Assembly (NCBI GenBank): GCA_964484395.1
Contig: CAZAFM010000034.1
Coordinates: forward strand, 1 to 21,941
Length of the DNA stretch: 21,941 nucleotides
Source of the DNA: CAZAFM01 sp964484395
Lineage (GTDB): Bacteria > Campylobacterota > Campylobacteria > Campylobacterales > CAZAFM01
Direction: 5' to 3'
Shown: one piece after another, positions 1 through 8,405 of the stretch
Position numbering within the stretch: position 1 is the first letter of the stretch
Layout: each line of letters begins with the position of its first letter
Made by a program: the position numbers and the translations under genes
The notes under the pieces: model-generated
Database searches by the model: none
What the model saw: the letters and a program-made list of their open reading frames with translations, nothing else
What the model was told of the DNA's origin: nothing

Positions 1-52
<52 letters not shown>

Positions 53-128
53 CTTCATTGTTTATACAACTTCAAGAATTCACACTCCAATATAACAATC
101 CTTAAGATAGCTATATTCTCTAAAATAA

Positions 129-134
129 TATAAT
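129..134 (+). promoter_or_regulatory. Putative -10 box for the Nudix gene
   Basis: A perfect TATAAT lies 43 bases upstream of the Nudix start codon, in the AT-rich gap after tRNA-Asn. No convincing -35 element sits 16-18 bases upstream. That is common for Campylobacterota promoters, where the -10 box carries most of the signal. No terminator for the tRNA is obvious in this gap. Confidence 0.4.
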
Positions 135-177
135 CAAAACATCTGTATTCCAAATAGTCGCTAACTAAGGAGTCTTC

Positions 178-609
178 ATGCCTATCCAGACACCACATCT
201 AAGTGTAGATGGCATAGTAGAGATATATAATGATAATGGTGATTTTAAAGGTATTGTTTTTATAGAAAGAAAAAATTCTCCATTAGGTATTGCTCTTCCC
301 GGTGGCTTTGTAGATATAGGTGAAAGTGTAGAGGATGCTCTAAAAAGAGAGATGAAAGAGGAGATATCACTAGAAGTAGAGATAAAAGATATGCTAGGAG
401 TATATAGTAATCCCAAAAGAGACCCTAGATTTCACACAGTATCAGTTGTATTTGTATGCAAAACTACTGGGGTACCAGTAGCAGATGATGATGCTAAGAG
501 GGTATTTGTGTATAAGCTCAGTGATGCACCATTGAATGAATTAGTATTTGATCACAAGGATATTATTAAGGACTATGTAGAATATAGACATAAGCATATA
601 GATTGTTAG
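178..609 (+). CDS. Nudix hydrolase, ADP-ribose pyrophosphatase-like
   Basis: 143 residues, a normal size for a single Nudix domain. The Nudix box is clear: G43, E49, then R57-E58 and E61-E62, matching GX5EX7REUXEE. The final glycine of the consensus is serine (S64). Downstream, YSNPKRDPRFHTVSVVF (about 76-92) resembles the RDPRGH-type motif of ADP-ribose pyrophosphatases, so hydrolysis of ADP-ribose to AMP and ribose-5-phosphate is the best guess; the substrate cannot be proven from sequence. There is no signal peptide, so it is cytosolic. AAGGAG at 167-172 sits 5 bases before the ATG and fixes the start. The gene stands alone between tRNA genes. A CinA/PncC protein of pyridine nucleotide salvage lies about 450 bases beyond it on the other strand. 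Confidence 0.88.
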   Translation: MPIQTPHLSVDGIVEIYNDNGDFKGIVFIERKNSPLGIALPGGFVDIGESVEDALKREMKEEISLEVEIKDMLGVYSNPKRDPRFHTVSVVFVCKTTGVPVADDDAKRVFVYKLSDAPLNELVFDHKDIIKDYVEYRHKHIDC

Positions 610-631
610 TCGCTAAAGAGAGTTAAATAAG

Positions 632-708
632 TGGCGGAGTCGACGAGGCTCGAACTCGCGACCTCCTGCGTGACAGGCAGGCATTCTAACCAACTGAACT
701 ACGACTCC
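632..708 (-). tRNA. tRNA-Asp (GTC)
   Basis: 77 nt. The acceptor pairs GGAGTCG with CGACTCC, followed by discriminator G and encoded CCA. The anticodon loop CTGTCAC gives GTC (Asp), and the T arm contains GGTTCGA-type sequence (GAGTTCGAGCC). It is the last gene of the Lys-Glu-Val-Asp array read from the promoter at 990-1018. Confidence 0.96.
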
Positions 709-713
709 GCGTA

Positions 714-789
714 TGGTGGTCGCTAGTGGACTCGAACCACTGGCATCCACCTTGTAAGGGTGGCGCTCTACCAACTGAGCTAAGCGACC
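714..789 (-). tRNA. tRNA-Val (TAC)
   Basis: 76 nt. The acceptor pairs GGTCGCT with AGCGACC, discriminator A, encoded CCA. The anticodon loop CTTACAA gives TAC (Val), and the D arm has the usual AGCTCAGTTGGTAGAGC. It lies 5 bases upstream of tRNA-Asp in the same array. Confidence 0.96.
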
Positions 790-806
790 ATAATAAAATC
801 AAAAGA

Positions 807-882
807 TGGCGACCCCTAGGGGATTTGAACCCCTGTGACCACCGTGAAAGGGTGGCATCCTGGGCCACTAGATGAAGGGGTC
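807..882 (-). tRNA. tRNA-Glu (TTC)
   Basis: 76 nt. The acceptor pairs GACCCCT with AGGGGTC, discriminator G, encoded CCA. The anticodon loop CTTTCAC gives TTC (Glu), and the overall sequence closely follows the E. coli tRNA-Glu pattern. Second gene of the array. Confidence 0.96.
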
Positions 883-887
883 GCACA

Positions 888-963
888 TGGTGACCCGTGT
901 TGGATTCGAACCAACGGCCCATTCCTTAAAAGGGAATTGCTCTACCGACTGAGCTAACGGGTC
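888..963 (-). tRNA. tRNA-Lys (TTT)
   Basis: 76 nt. The acceptor pairs GACCCGT with ACGGGTC, discriminator A, encoded CCA. The anticodon loop CTTTTAA gives TTT (Lys). It is the first gene of the array, starting about 20 bases downstream of the expected transcription start. Confidence 0.96.
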
Positions 964-989
964 ACCTTCATTTCCTAAAAGGAAGTGAA

Positions 990-1018
990 ATTATATATAA
1001 AGAGCTCCTAAAAGTCAA
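990..1018 (-). promoter_or_regulatory. Sigma-70 promoter of the Lys-Glu-Val-Asp tRNA operon
   Basis: On the minus strand a -35 box TTGACT (1018-1013) and a perfect -10 box TATAAT (995-990) are separated by exactly 17 bases. This is the only promoter in the window with both hexamers near consensus, as expected for a strongly expressed stable-RNA operon. A small 5-bp hairpin (TTCCT/AGGAA, 972-984) follows in the short leader before tRNA-Lys. Confidence 0.85.
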
Positions 1019-1032
1019 GACTTTTTTTGAAA

Positions 1033-1054
1033 ATTATTAAAATTCTTTAATAAT
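1033..1054 (-). terminator. AT-only hairpin terminator after cinA
   Basis: Perfect 9-bp arms ATTATTAAA and TTTAATAAT around a 4-base loop begin at the last base of the cinA stop codon and are followed on the minus strand by TTTT. The stem is all A-T, so it is weak for its length, but its position directly on the stop codon supports a terminator. It separates cinA from the tRNA promoter downstream. Confidence 0.5.
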
Positions 1055-2130
1055 CAATCTAAAAGAACTTCAAATAGTACGCTCATACCCCCATAGAGCG
1101 CCTTTTTTTGTATATACTCTCTATCACCTTTTAGGTTTAGTCTGTTTATGCTTTTTCTTCCATCTCTACTTGCGGCTCCGACAAATACCGTGCCTACTGG
1201 CTTCTCTTTACTACCACCTTCAGGACCCGCTATTCCACTTATGGCAACAGCTACATCTGCACCACTTAGTCTTAGTGCACCCTCTAGCATCTGTTCTACG
1301 CACTCGCTACTTACTGCACCAAAAAGCCTCAAAGTGTCATTTTCTACCTTCAGCCATCCGTTTTTGATTGCATCAGAGTAGCTAACCACACTTCCATCTA
1401 GTACACCTAAGCATCCAGGGACCTTTACAAACTCATACGCCAAAGAGCCTCCAGTGCAAGACTCTGCAAATGTTATTTTCCACGATTTTTCAAGTAGCTT
1501 GTTTATAGCAAAAACAAAAAGGCTAGAGTCCTTTATGAGTTTATTTCCAAATAGGTTTTGAACAGAGTTTAAAAACTCATCTACATATCCAAATGAATTT
1601 GAAAAAATAGTACATTTAGTAATCCCTTCACTCTGCTTCTCTATTTCAAGCTTAAGCCCAAAACTATCTGCTATAGGAGATAAAAGCAGCTTTGTACTCT
1701 CCGTATCTATTCGTAGGAGATAAAACTCTTTGAACTCATAAAGAGGTTCTACAAGCAACTCTTCAAACTCCTCTTCAATAAACTGCATTGTCACCATCCT
1801 ATCTTTTGACTCTAGGCTAAAGCCACTCTTACAAACACTATAGTAGCTACTTGGGATGAGTAGCTCATCTTTTGTAATTAGTGCATCTTCAGATATGGTG
1901 GCTACCATTTTAGATAGGGTATGAAACAGCTTTTTATCACATATAATAATAATATTTGTATATGATAAATCCATACTCTCTATATCAAAAACAAAGTTCT
2001 TTTCATTATCTCTTAGTAGAAAAACAGCATCAACTTGGCATTTTTTTTCAAGTATTTGCCTAAAAATATACTCTTTTAGGGCATTATTGTGTATAATCGA
2101 GTTACCGATAATATATAGGGCGGTTTTCAA
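1054..2130 (-). CDS. CinA family protein: NMN deamidase (PncC) domain with a degenerate N-terminal domain
   Basis: The C-terminal ~160 residues are a clear PncC/CinA-C domain. They contain TFAESCTGG with the conserved serine and threonine, VPGCLGVLDGSVVSYSD, and AISGIAGPEGG followed by KPVGTVFVG. The family converts nicotinamide mononucleotide to nicotinate mononucleotide and ammonia in pyridine salvage. The N-terminal ~200 residues align in position with the COG1058 (MoaB-like) domain and begin similarly (KTALYIIGNSI), but the GGLGPT-type signature is missing and replaced by a run of isoleucines. I infer that its ADP-ribose pyrophosphatase activity is lost. Start: the open frame extends to 2208, but TTG at 2130 has AAGGA 6 bases upstream and begins exactly where CinA homology begins, giving 358 residues. 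It diverges from ppk2 with 55 bases between starts. Confidence 0.85.
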   Translation of the reverse strand: MKTALYIIGNSIIHNNALKEYIFRQILEKKCQVDAVFLLRDNEKNFVFDIESMDLSYTNIIIICDKKLFHTLSKMVATISEDALITKDELLIPSSYYSVCKSGFSLESKDRMVTMQFIEEEFEELLVEPLYEFKEFYLLRIDTESTKLLLSPIADSFGLKLEIEKQSEGITKCTIFSNSFGYVDEFLNSVQNLFGNKLIKDSSLFVFAINKLLEKSWKITFAESCTGGSLAYEFVKVPGCLGVLDGSVVSYSDAIKNGWLKVENDTLRLFGAVSSECVEQMLEGALRLSGADVAVAISGIAGPEGGSKEKPVGTVFVGAASRDGRKSINRLNLKGDREYIQKKALYGGMSVLFEVLLD

Positions 2131-2185
2131 AATCTGTCCTTGCTTATATTGTCTGTTCAAAAGTATTATACTAAAAGGATTGTGT

Positions 2186-3061
2186 ATGTCAAAAAAAGAG
2201 GCTATCAAAAAAGAGACTTCTAAGATTATGAAAAGCGAAAAGGTAGCACTAATTAGACCAGAGGAAGCAAACCCTAAAGAGGCTTTTAAAAAAGATGGAA
2301 AGCTAGATAAGAAGTTCTATGAAAAAGAGCTTCAAAAACTACAAGTAGAGCTTGTGAAACTTCAAAACTGGGTAAAAGAAAAAAATAAAAAGATAATAAT
2401 TGTTTTTGAAGGAAGAGATGCTGCTGGTAAGGGTGGCACGATAAAAGCACTGACAGAGCATCTAAACCAAAGAGGTGCTAGAGTGGTAGCACTAGGAAAA
2501 CCTAGTGATGTTGAGAAATCACAGTGGTATTTTCAAAGATATATCCAAGAGCTTCCAGATGGGGGTGAGATAGTGTTTTTTGATAGAAGTTGGTATAACA
2601 GGGCTGGGGTTGAGCGAGTTATGGGCTTTTGTAACACAGAGGAGTATAAAGAGTTTCTATACCAGGCACCAAATCTAGAGCAGATGTGGCTAGGGAGTGG
2701 GTTTATTATCTTTAAGTACTTCTTAGATGTCTCAAAAGAGGAGCAAAAAGCAAGACTAAATGCTAGAAAAACAGATCCTCTAAAAAGATGGAAACTAAGT
2801 CCAATAGACCAGAAGGCTCTAAGCCTATGGGATGAGTATAGTGAAGCCTTTGGAAAGATGCTAAACAGAACACATACCCCATACACCCCATGGATAGTAG
2901 TAGACTCAAGTGACAAAAAAAGAGCAAGAATCAATATAGCTAGAGATATACTAGCTCACATAGACTATGATGGAAAAGATGCAAAAAACACATGCCTCCT
3001 AGCAGATCCTAGCATACTTCGCATCTACTCTAGAATATATGACATACAAGACGAAATATAA
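2186..3061 (+). CDS. ppk2: Polyphosphate kinase 2 (class I, single domain)
   Basis: 291 residues, the usual length of one-domain PPK2 enzymes. The Walker A loop is GRDAAGKGG (76-84), and the Walker B/lid region is FFDRSWYNRAGVE (131-143). The following APNLEQMW, NARKTDPLKRWKLSPID and HTPYTPWIVVDSSDKKRAR segments are typical of the family. These cytosolic enzymes transfer phosphate between polyphosphate and nucleoside diphosphates (or monophosphates in other subclasses); direction and nucleotide preference cannot be read here. The N-terminal 40 residues are lysine-rich and probably flexible. AAGGA at 2175-2179 lies 6 bases before the ATG. The open frame runs back to 2087 but overlaps cinA, so the later ATG is preferred. 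It probably lies in a short unit with ileS. Confidence 0.93.
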   Translation: MSKKEAIKKETSKIMKSEKVALIRPEEANPKEAFKKDGKLDKKFYEKELQKLQVELVKLQNWVKEKNKKIIIVFEGRDAAGKGGTIKALTEHLNQRGARVVALGKPSDVEKSQWYFQRYIQELPDGGEIVFFDRSWYNRAGVERVMGFCNTEEYKEFLYQAPNLEQMWLGSGFIIFKYFLDVSKEEQKARLNARKTDPLKRWKLSPIDQKALSLWDEYSEAFGKMLNRTHTPYTPWIVVDSSDKKRARINIARDILAHIDYDGKDAKNTCLLADPSILRIYSRIYDIQDEI

Positions 3062-3145
3062 GAGGCTTATAACAAGTACTAGGATAAAATCTCTAAAGCA
3101 CAAAACCCTGACGGGTGAATATATTAAATATTTTTAGGAGATTTT

Positions 3146-5890
3146 ATGGACTATAAAGATACGCTACTTCTTCCCAAGACTAGCTTTCCAATGAGAGGTA
3201 ATCTGCCTCAAAACGAGCCAAAAAGATATAAAAAGTGGTCAGAGGAAGATGTATATAAAAAGATGCAGCAAAATAGGTCATCTTCAAAAGAGAACTTTAA
3301 CCTACATGATGGGCCTCCATACGCCAATGGCAACATACACATAGGTCACGCCCTAAACAAAACCCTAAAAGATATAATAGTCAAAACAAACTACTACAGC
3401 GGAAAAAATATCTTTTATAGACCCGGCTGGGACTGCCACGGACTTCCTATAGAGCAACAAGTAGAAAAGAAGATGGGCAGGGCTAAAAAGGAGTCTTTGC
3501 CAAAAGAGAAGTTTAGAGAGTTATGCAGAAACCACGCTGCTAAGTTTATAGATATTCAAAGAGATGAATTCAAAGAATTAGGCGTTATTGGTCTTTGGGA
3601 TGAGCCATACAAGACTATGGATTTTAAATTTGAAGCTGATATATTTAGAGCATTAGCTGATATTGCTAAAAGTGGGCTTCTAGTAGAGAGAAGTAAGCCA
3701 GTTTATTGGAGCTGGGCTTGCACTACTGCTCTAGCTGAGGCTGAGGTAGAGTATGAAGAAAAAGAGAGTGATTCTATATATGTAGCATTTCCACTTCAGA
3801 GTGATGCACTGAGTGTCCTAGAGTGTGAAGAAGCCTCTATGGTTATATGGACTACTACTCCATGGACACTTCCTGCAAATGTGGCAATATCTATAAATCC
3901 TGAAGAGGAGTATGTAATAACTGACTCAAACCTAATAGTTGCAAAAAAGCTTTTTGAAAACCTCAAAGACAAAGGCGTACTTGAAGGCTCTATAAAAAGA
4001 ATATTTACAGCTTCTATCCTTCAGAACAAAAAAGCAACTAACCCACTTAATAACAGAGATTCTATAATAATAACAGGAGATCATGTAAGCGTAGAAGATG
4101 GAACAGGATGTGTGCATACAGCACCGGGGCATGGTGAGGATGATTATGTTATTGGTCTAAAGTACAATCTTCCAGTAGTAATGCCAGTAGATGTGTTTGG
4201 TAAGTATGATAGAACCATAGAAGATATGAAGCTTCTACCTAATGCAAGTAAGTTTGTAGGAATGCATATATTTGATGCAAATGCGGAGATTTTAGATCTT
4301 CTAGGAAGTGCTCTTATATCCCATAGTAAGTTCACTCATAGTTATCCGCACTGCTGGAGATCCCATGAACCAGTTATCTTTAGAGCTACAAAACAGTGGT
4401 TTATCCTACTTGATAAGAAGATGAGTAATGGTAAAACATTAAGGCAGAATGCATTAGAAGAGATAGAGAGAGTGAGATTCTATCCTCCTCAAGGCAGAAA
4501 TCGTCTTAAGTCGATGATAGAAAATCGTCCAGATTGGTGTGTATCAAGACAGAGGGATTGGGGTGTGCCAATTGCGTTTTTTAGAAACAAACAAAACGGA
4601 GAGATACTACTAGATGAGTCTATACTTCAAAAAACTGCTCTGATTTTTGAAAAAGAGGGTGCTGATGCATGGTGGAGCAAGGATGTTGCCTACTTTTTGG
4701 AAGGGAGTGGTTTTGATGCTGAGCTCTATGAAAAAGTAGATGACATACTTGATGTGTGGTTTGATAGTGGTTCAACATGGAAAGCTGTTTTACAAGAACG
4801 CCCAGATATAAGTGGTAGCTATCCTGCAAATATGTATCTTGAAGGAAGTGATCAGCATAGAGGTTGGTTTCAAAGCTCCCTTCTAGTAAGTTGCGCTATA
4901 AACCACCATGCACCATATGATTCTATTGTTACCCATGGGTTTACTAATGATGAAAACGGTCAGAAGATGAGTAAATCCAAAGGAAATGTAGTAGCCCCAA
5001 AAGATGTACTTAAAAAGTATGGAAGTGAGATACTAAGACTTTGGGTGGCAATGAGTGATTATCAGAGTGATCAAAAAATAAGTGAAAACATCCTAAAGCA
5101 GATAAGTGAGAACTACAGAAAAGCAAGAAATACCATAAGATTTTTGATGGCCTCAATTGAGGATTTAGATGAGGTTGTAGAGCTTGAGAAGCTTGGTTTA
5201 TTAGATAGATGGATACTCTCTTTGGCTAAAGAGACATTTGATAGAGTTGAGGAGCTGTTTTTAGAGTATGAGTTCTCAAAGGGCTTTCACATACTAAATG
5301 AGTTTGTAGTAACAGAGCTTAGCGGTATTTATCTAGATATATGTAAAGATAGGCTCTACTGCGAAGCACTTGATTCTACTAAGAGAAGAGCATCTCAAAG
5401 TACTATGTATTTGATATTAAAATCACTCCTAGGGCTATATGCTCCTATACTTACATATACTGTAGATGAGGCACTTGAGAATGCTCCTTCTATTTTGAAC
5501 AAAACCACAAATGATGTATTTGACTTAGAGTTTACTAAGTTACCTCTGCTTAAAAGTGAGTTCAACAGTGACTATCTACTAAGAGTGAGGGATAGCTTCT
5601 TTGAAGCTGTAGATGAGCTAAAAAAGGCAAAACAAATATCAAATACTCTTGAGCTAGAGATAGTAACTAATGATCTTATGCTATTGAAAGATTCAGAAAT
5701 TGAAGATTGGTTTTTGGTTAGCTCTAGAGATGAATATAGTAAAGAGGGTGAGTATCTAGCTAGCTTTGAGATAGATGGTAACACCTTTGCTATTTCAAAG
5801 GCCACTAAACACAAGTGCCCAAGATGTTGGAGATTTAGTGCAGAGAGTGAAAATGGACTTTGTCAAAGATGCAAAGAAGTTGTTTCATAA
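3146..5890 (+). CDS. ileS: Isoleucyl-tRNA synthetase
   Basis: 914 residues, the normal bacterial length. Class I signatures are HIGH at 65-68 and KMSKS at 607-611. PGWDCHGLPIE follows the first signature. The editing (CP1) domain shows TTTPWTLPAN and GTGCVHTAPGHGEDDY, so proofreading of valine should be intact. The C-terminus carries the zinc-binding CXXC...CXXC knuckle with C891, C894, C906 and C909, typical of the bacterial type. It charges tRNA-Ile in the cytosol. TAGGAG (3135-3140) lies 5 bases before the ATG. It follows ppk2 by 84 bases with a minor ACCC/GGGT hairpin between them; no T-box-like leader is visible, as expected outside Gram-positives. Confidence 0.98.
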   Translation: MDYKDTLLLPKTSFPMRGNLPQNEPKRYKKWSEEDVYKKMQQNRSSSKENFNLHDGPPYANGNIHIGHALNKTLKDIIVKTNYYSGKNIFYRPGWDCHGLPIEQQVEKKMGRAKKESLPKEKFRELCRNHAAKFIDIQRDEFKELGVIGLWDEPYKTMDFKFEADIFRALADIAKSGLLVERSKPVYWSWACTTALAEAEVEYEEKESDSIYVAFPLQSDALSVLECEEASMVIWTTTPWTLPANVAISINPEEEYVITDSNLIVAKKLFENLKDKGVLEGSIKRIFTASILQNKKATNPLNNRDSIIITGDHVSVEDGTGCVHTAPGHGEDDYVIGLKYNLPVVMPVDVFGKYDRTIEDMKLLPNASKFVGMHIFDANAEILDLLGSALISHSKFTHSYPHCWRSHEPVIFRATKQWFILLDKKMSNGKTLRQNALEEIERVRFYPPQGRNRLKSMIENRPDWCVSRQRDWGVPIAFFRNKQNGEILLDESILQKTALIFEKEGADAWWSKDVAYFLEGSGFDAELYEKVDDILDVWFDSGSTWKAVLQERPDISGSYPANMYLEGSDQHRGWFQSSLLVSCAINHHAPYDSIVTHGFTNDENGQKMSKSKGNVVAPKDVLKKYGSEILRLWVAMSDYQSDQKISENILKQISENYRKARNTIRFLMASIEDLDEVVELEKLGLLDRWILSLAKETFDRVEELFLEYEFSKGFHILNEFVVTELSGIYLDICKDRLYCEALDSTKRRASQSTMYLILKSLLGLYAPILTYTVDEALENAPSILNKTTNDVFDLEFTKLPLLKSEFNSDYLLRVRDSFFEAVDELKKAKQISNTLELEIVTNDLMLLKDSEIEDWFLVSSRDEYSKEGEYLASFEIDGNTFAISKATKHKCPRCWRFSAESENGLCQRCKEVVS

Positions 5891-5899
5891 TATAAACCC

Positions 5900-5946
5900 A
5901 AGCTTAACTTTGAGAATAAATCTCTAACCTTTAAATATTTAAGCTT
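5900..5946. repeat. Spaced inverted repeat upstream of the cco promoter
   Basis: AAGCTTAA (5900-5907) and TTAAGCTT (5939-5946) form a perfect 8-bp inverted repeat 31 bases apart. Inside are a small GAGA/TCTC hairpin and a 12-base palindrome TTAAATATTTAA (5931-5942). It lies just after the ileS stop and ends 20 bases before the cco -10 box. It could be the ileS terminator region or an operator; there is no T-run, which argues for the latter. Confidence 0.4.
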
Positions 5947-5965
5947 TATATCATTTTATAAAAAC

Positions 5966-5971
5966 TATAAT
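5966..5971 (+). promoter_or_regulatory. Putative -10 box of the cbb3 oxidase operon
   Basis: A perfect TATAAT sits 38 bases upstream of the ccoN ATG in the 119-base gap after ileS, giving an expected leader of about 30 bases with a strong AGGAGG (5998-6003). No clear -35 hexamer and no FNR-type TTGAT-N4-ATCAA site is visible. Confidence 0.55.
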
Positions 5972-6009
5972 GTCGAGTATTTTACTCAAACTTTCGCAGG
6001 AGGTAGTGT

Positions 6010-7485
6010 ATGCAGAGCGCGACTAACGGTGCTGCATTAGAGTATGATTACTCCGTAGCTAAGCTATTCACCTACTCTACTATTATATTTGGTATTGTAG
6101 GTATGCTTGTTGGGGTTCTCATAGCTTTTCAGATGGCATTCCCTGAACTAAACTATTTAGCAGGTGAATATGGGACATTTGGTAGACTTAGACCACTTCA
6201 CACAAACGCCATAATTTATGGGTTTACACTTAGTGGTATCTGGGCAGGTTGGTACTATTTGGGACAGAGAGTTCTTAAGTTCTCTTACCATGAGTATCCT
6301 TTTTTAAGAGCTATTGGTTTTATCCATTTCTGGCTATATATTGTACTTATTGCTTTGGCAGTTGTTACTCTTCTTATGGGTATCACAACTTCAAAAGAGT
6401 ACGCAGAGCTAGAGTGGCCACTTGACCTTATAGTTGTTGTTGTATGGGTTTTATGGGGTATTAGCCTTTTTGGGTCTATGGGTGTTAGACGAGAAAAGAC
6501 ATTATATATCTCACTATGGTACTTCATAGCTACATTTGTAGCAATTGCAGCACTATACATTTTCAACAACCTAGAGGTTCCTACAGCTTTGGTTTCAGGT
6601 CATGGTAGCTGGATACACTCAGTCTCACTATATGCTGGAACAAATGATGCTATGGTTCAATGGTGGTTTGGACACAACGCTGTTGCATTTGTTTTTACTT
6701 CAGGTATTATTGCGCTGATTTACTACTTTCTTCCAAAAGAGTCAGGTCAGCCAGTATTCTCATATAAACTAACACTATTCTCTTTCTGGGGTCTTATGTT
6801 TGTTTATATCTGGGCTGGGTCTCACCACTTGATCTACTCTACTGTTCCTGATTGGATGCAGACTATGGGGTCTGTTTTTTCAGTTATTCTGATACTTCCA
6901 TCATGGGGTACTGCTGTTAACATGCTTTTGACTATGAAAGGGCAGTGGCATCAGCTAAAAGAGTCTCCTATTATCAAGTTCATGGTTCTAGCATCAACTT
7001 TCTATATGCTAAGTACACTTGAGGGTCCTATTCAGTCTATCAAGTCAGTTAACGCACTAGCACACTTTACTGATTGGATTGTTGGGCATGTTCATGATGG
7101 TACACTAGGCTGGGTTGGATTTACAATCATAGCTATGCTATATCACATGGCTCCTAGAATGTTTAAAAGAGAGATATACTCTAAGAAGCTTATTGAGGCA
7201 CAGTTCTGGATTCAGACAATCGGTATAGTTCTATACTTTAGCTCTATGTGGATTGCTGGTATTACACAAGGTATGATGTGGAGAGCAACTGATCAGTTTG
7301 GTTCACTTGCTTACTCATTTATTGATACGGTTACGGTTCTTATACCATACTACACTATCAGAGGTATTGGTGGTGCACTATATCTAGTTGGTTTCATTAT
7401 ATTCGCATACAATATGTTCATGACTATGACTGCGTCTAAGAAACTAGAAAAAGAGCCACAATTCGCATCGCCGATGGCAGCATAA
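6010..7485 (+). CDS. ccoN: cbb3-type cytochrome c oxidase, catalytic subunit I
   Basis: 491 residues with about 12 hydrophobic segments, in the inner membrane. All metal ligands expected for the family are present. H64 and H362 would hold low-spin heme b, and H360 the high-spin heme. H222, H272 and H273 would bind CuB, and Y266 is placed six residues before H272, as for the crosslinked tyrosine of cbb3 enzymes. The motifs are WWFGHNAVAF, WAGSHHLIYSTVPDW and DWIVGHVHDG. It reduces oxygen to water at high affinity with proton pumping, fitting microaerobic respiration. The start is fixed by AGGAGG 6 bases upstream. First gene of the operon; ccoO follows 11 bases later. Confidence 0.98.
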   Translation: MQSATNGAALEYDYSVAKLFTYSTIIFGIVGMLVGVLIAFQMAFPELNYLAGEYGTFGRLRPLHTNAIIYGFTLSGIWAGWYYLGQRVLKFSYHEYPFLRAIGFIHFWLYIVLIALAVVTLLMGITTSKEYAELEWPLDLIVVVVWVLWGISLFGSMGVRREKTLYISLWYFIATFVAIAALYIFNNLEVPTALVSGHGSWIHSVSLYAGTNDAMVQWWFGHNAVAFVFTSGIIALIYYFLPKESGQPVFSYKLTLFSFWGLMFVYIWAGSHHLIYSTVPDWMQTMGSVFSVILILPSWGTAVNMLLTMKGQWHQLKESPIIKFMVLASTFYMLSTLEGPIQSIKSVNALAHFTDWIVGHVHDGTLGWVGFTIIAMLYHMAPRMFKREIYSKKLIEAQFWIQTIGIVLYFSSMWIAGITQGMMWRATDQFGSLAYSFIDTVTVLIPYYTIRGIGGALYLVGFIIFAYNMFMTMTASKKLEKEPQFASPMAA

Positions 7486-7496
7486 GGAGTTGATTA

Positions 7497-8183
7497 ATGT
7501 TTAATTGGTTAGAAAAAAATCCATTCTTTTTTACGGTCGCCTTTTTGCTGGTGTTTTCGATTGCTGGGCTAGTTGAGCTTATACCTAACTTCTCTAAGTC
7601 TTCAAGGCCTATTGAAGGGTTACAGCCATATACTCCATTACAAATCGCTGGTAAACAGGTATATATAAAAGAGTCGTGTAATGCATGCCACTCTCAGCTT
7701 ATCAGACCATTTAAGTCTGAGACTGATAGATATGGTATGTATTCACTAAGCGGTGAGTACGCGTATGATAGACCTTTTCTTTGGGGTTCTAAAAGAACTG
7801 GTCCTGACCTTCATAGAGTTGGTGACTATAGGACAACAGATTGGCATGAAAACCACATGTTAGACCCAACCTCAGTGGTTCCAGGTTCGATTATGCCAGC
7901 GTATGTACACTTATTTGATAATAATTCAGATTTAGATACTGCTTATGCAGAAGCTGTTACAGTTAAAGAGGTTTTTGGTGTTCCTTACAATGCAGAAGGA
8001 AAAACAAAACTAGCTGGAAGCATTGAAGATGCAAGGGCAGATATGCTAAAAGAGGCAAGTGCAATTGTTGCAGATATGAAAGATCCAAAAGTAAAAGCGG
8101 CACTAGATAATGGTGAAGTTAAAGAGATTGTTGCACTTATTGCATACCTAAATAGTTTAGGTCAAGAAAGAAGGCCTCAGTAA
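7497..8183 (+). CDS. ccoO: cbb3-type cytochrome c oxidase, mono-heme subunit II
   Basis: 228 residues: one N-terminal membrane anchor (about 9-28) and a periplasmic c-type cytochrome domain. The heme is attached at CNACH (C61, C64, H65), and GSIMPAYVHL supplies a candidate methionine ligand. RTGPDLHRVGDYRTTDWHENHMLDP is diagnostic of CcoO. It passes electrons from CcoP to CcoN. Its Shine-Dalgarno AAGGAG overlaps the ccoN stop codon, suggesting coupled translation. Confidence 0.97.
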   Translation: MFNWLEKNPFFFTVAFLLVFSIAGLVELIPNFSKSSRPIEGLQPYTPLQIAGKQVYIKESCNACHSQLIRPFKSETDRYGMYSLSGEYAYDRPFLWGSKRTGPDLHRVGDYRTTDWHENHMLDPTSVVPGSIMPAYVHLFDNNSDLDTAYAEAVTVKEVFGVPYNAEGKTKLAGSIEDARADMLKEASAIVADMKDPKVKAALDNGEVKEIVALIAYLNSLGQERRPQ

Positions 8184-8402
8184 GTGGAAAATATAGAGAC
8201 ATTTAGTGCATATCTGTACTGGTTTTTCACTGCCTTGCTTGTTGTTCTTCTCTACGCCTATGTGTATCATATATACAAAAGCGAGAAGAGGGGCGATAGA
8301 GACTATGAGAGATATGGAAGGCTAGCACTAGATGATGAGTTGCATGATGAGCTTGTAGAGCCTCATGATAGACAAAAAAAAGAAACGAAAAAGGAGAGTT
8401 AG
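8184..8402 (+). CDS. ccoQ: CcoQ-like small cbb3 oxidase subunit
   Basis: 72 residues with one hydrophobic segment (about 10-28) and a long charged cytoplasmic tail ending in lysine and glutamate. Short single-span proteins in this position, between ccoO and ccoP, are CcoQ, which stabilises the complex rather than carrying redox groups. The start is GTG, directly after the ccoO stop codon, with AAGAAGG-like sequence about 9 bases upstream inside ccoO. Assignment rests mainly on position and topology because CcoQ is poorly conserved. Confidence 0.85.
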   Translation: MENIETFSAYLYWFFTALLVVLLYAYVYHIYKSEKRGDRDYERYGRLALDDELHDELVEPHDRQKKETKKES

Positions 8403-8405
8403 GCT

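Noticed and set aside
686..922. 78-codon minus-strand open frame
   Set aside because: Lies across tRNA genes that fold properly; an artefact of tRNA sequence.
632..963. tRNA cluster as an integration hot spot
   Set aside because: No integrase, no duplicated tRNA 3' ends and no mobile genes nearby.
2131..2208. Longer CinA form starting at 2208
   Set aside because: The extra residues have no family match and overlap the ppk2 start region; TTG at 2130 has a good ribosome site at the homology start.
3101..3116. ACCC-TGAC-GGGT hairpin between ppk2 and ileS
   Set aside because: Only four base pairs and no T-run; too small to call a terminator.
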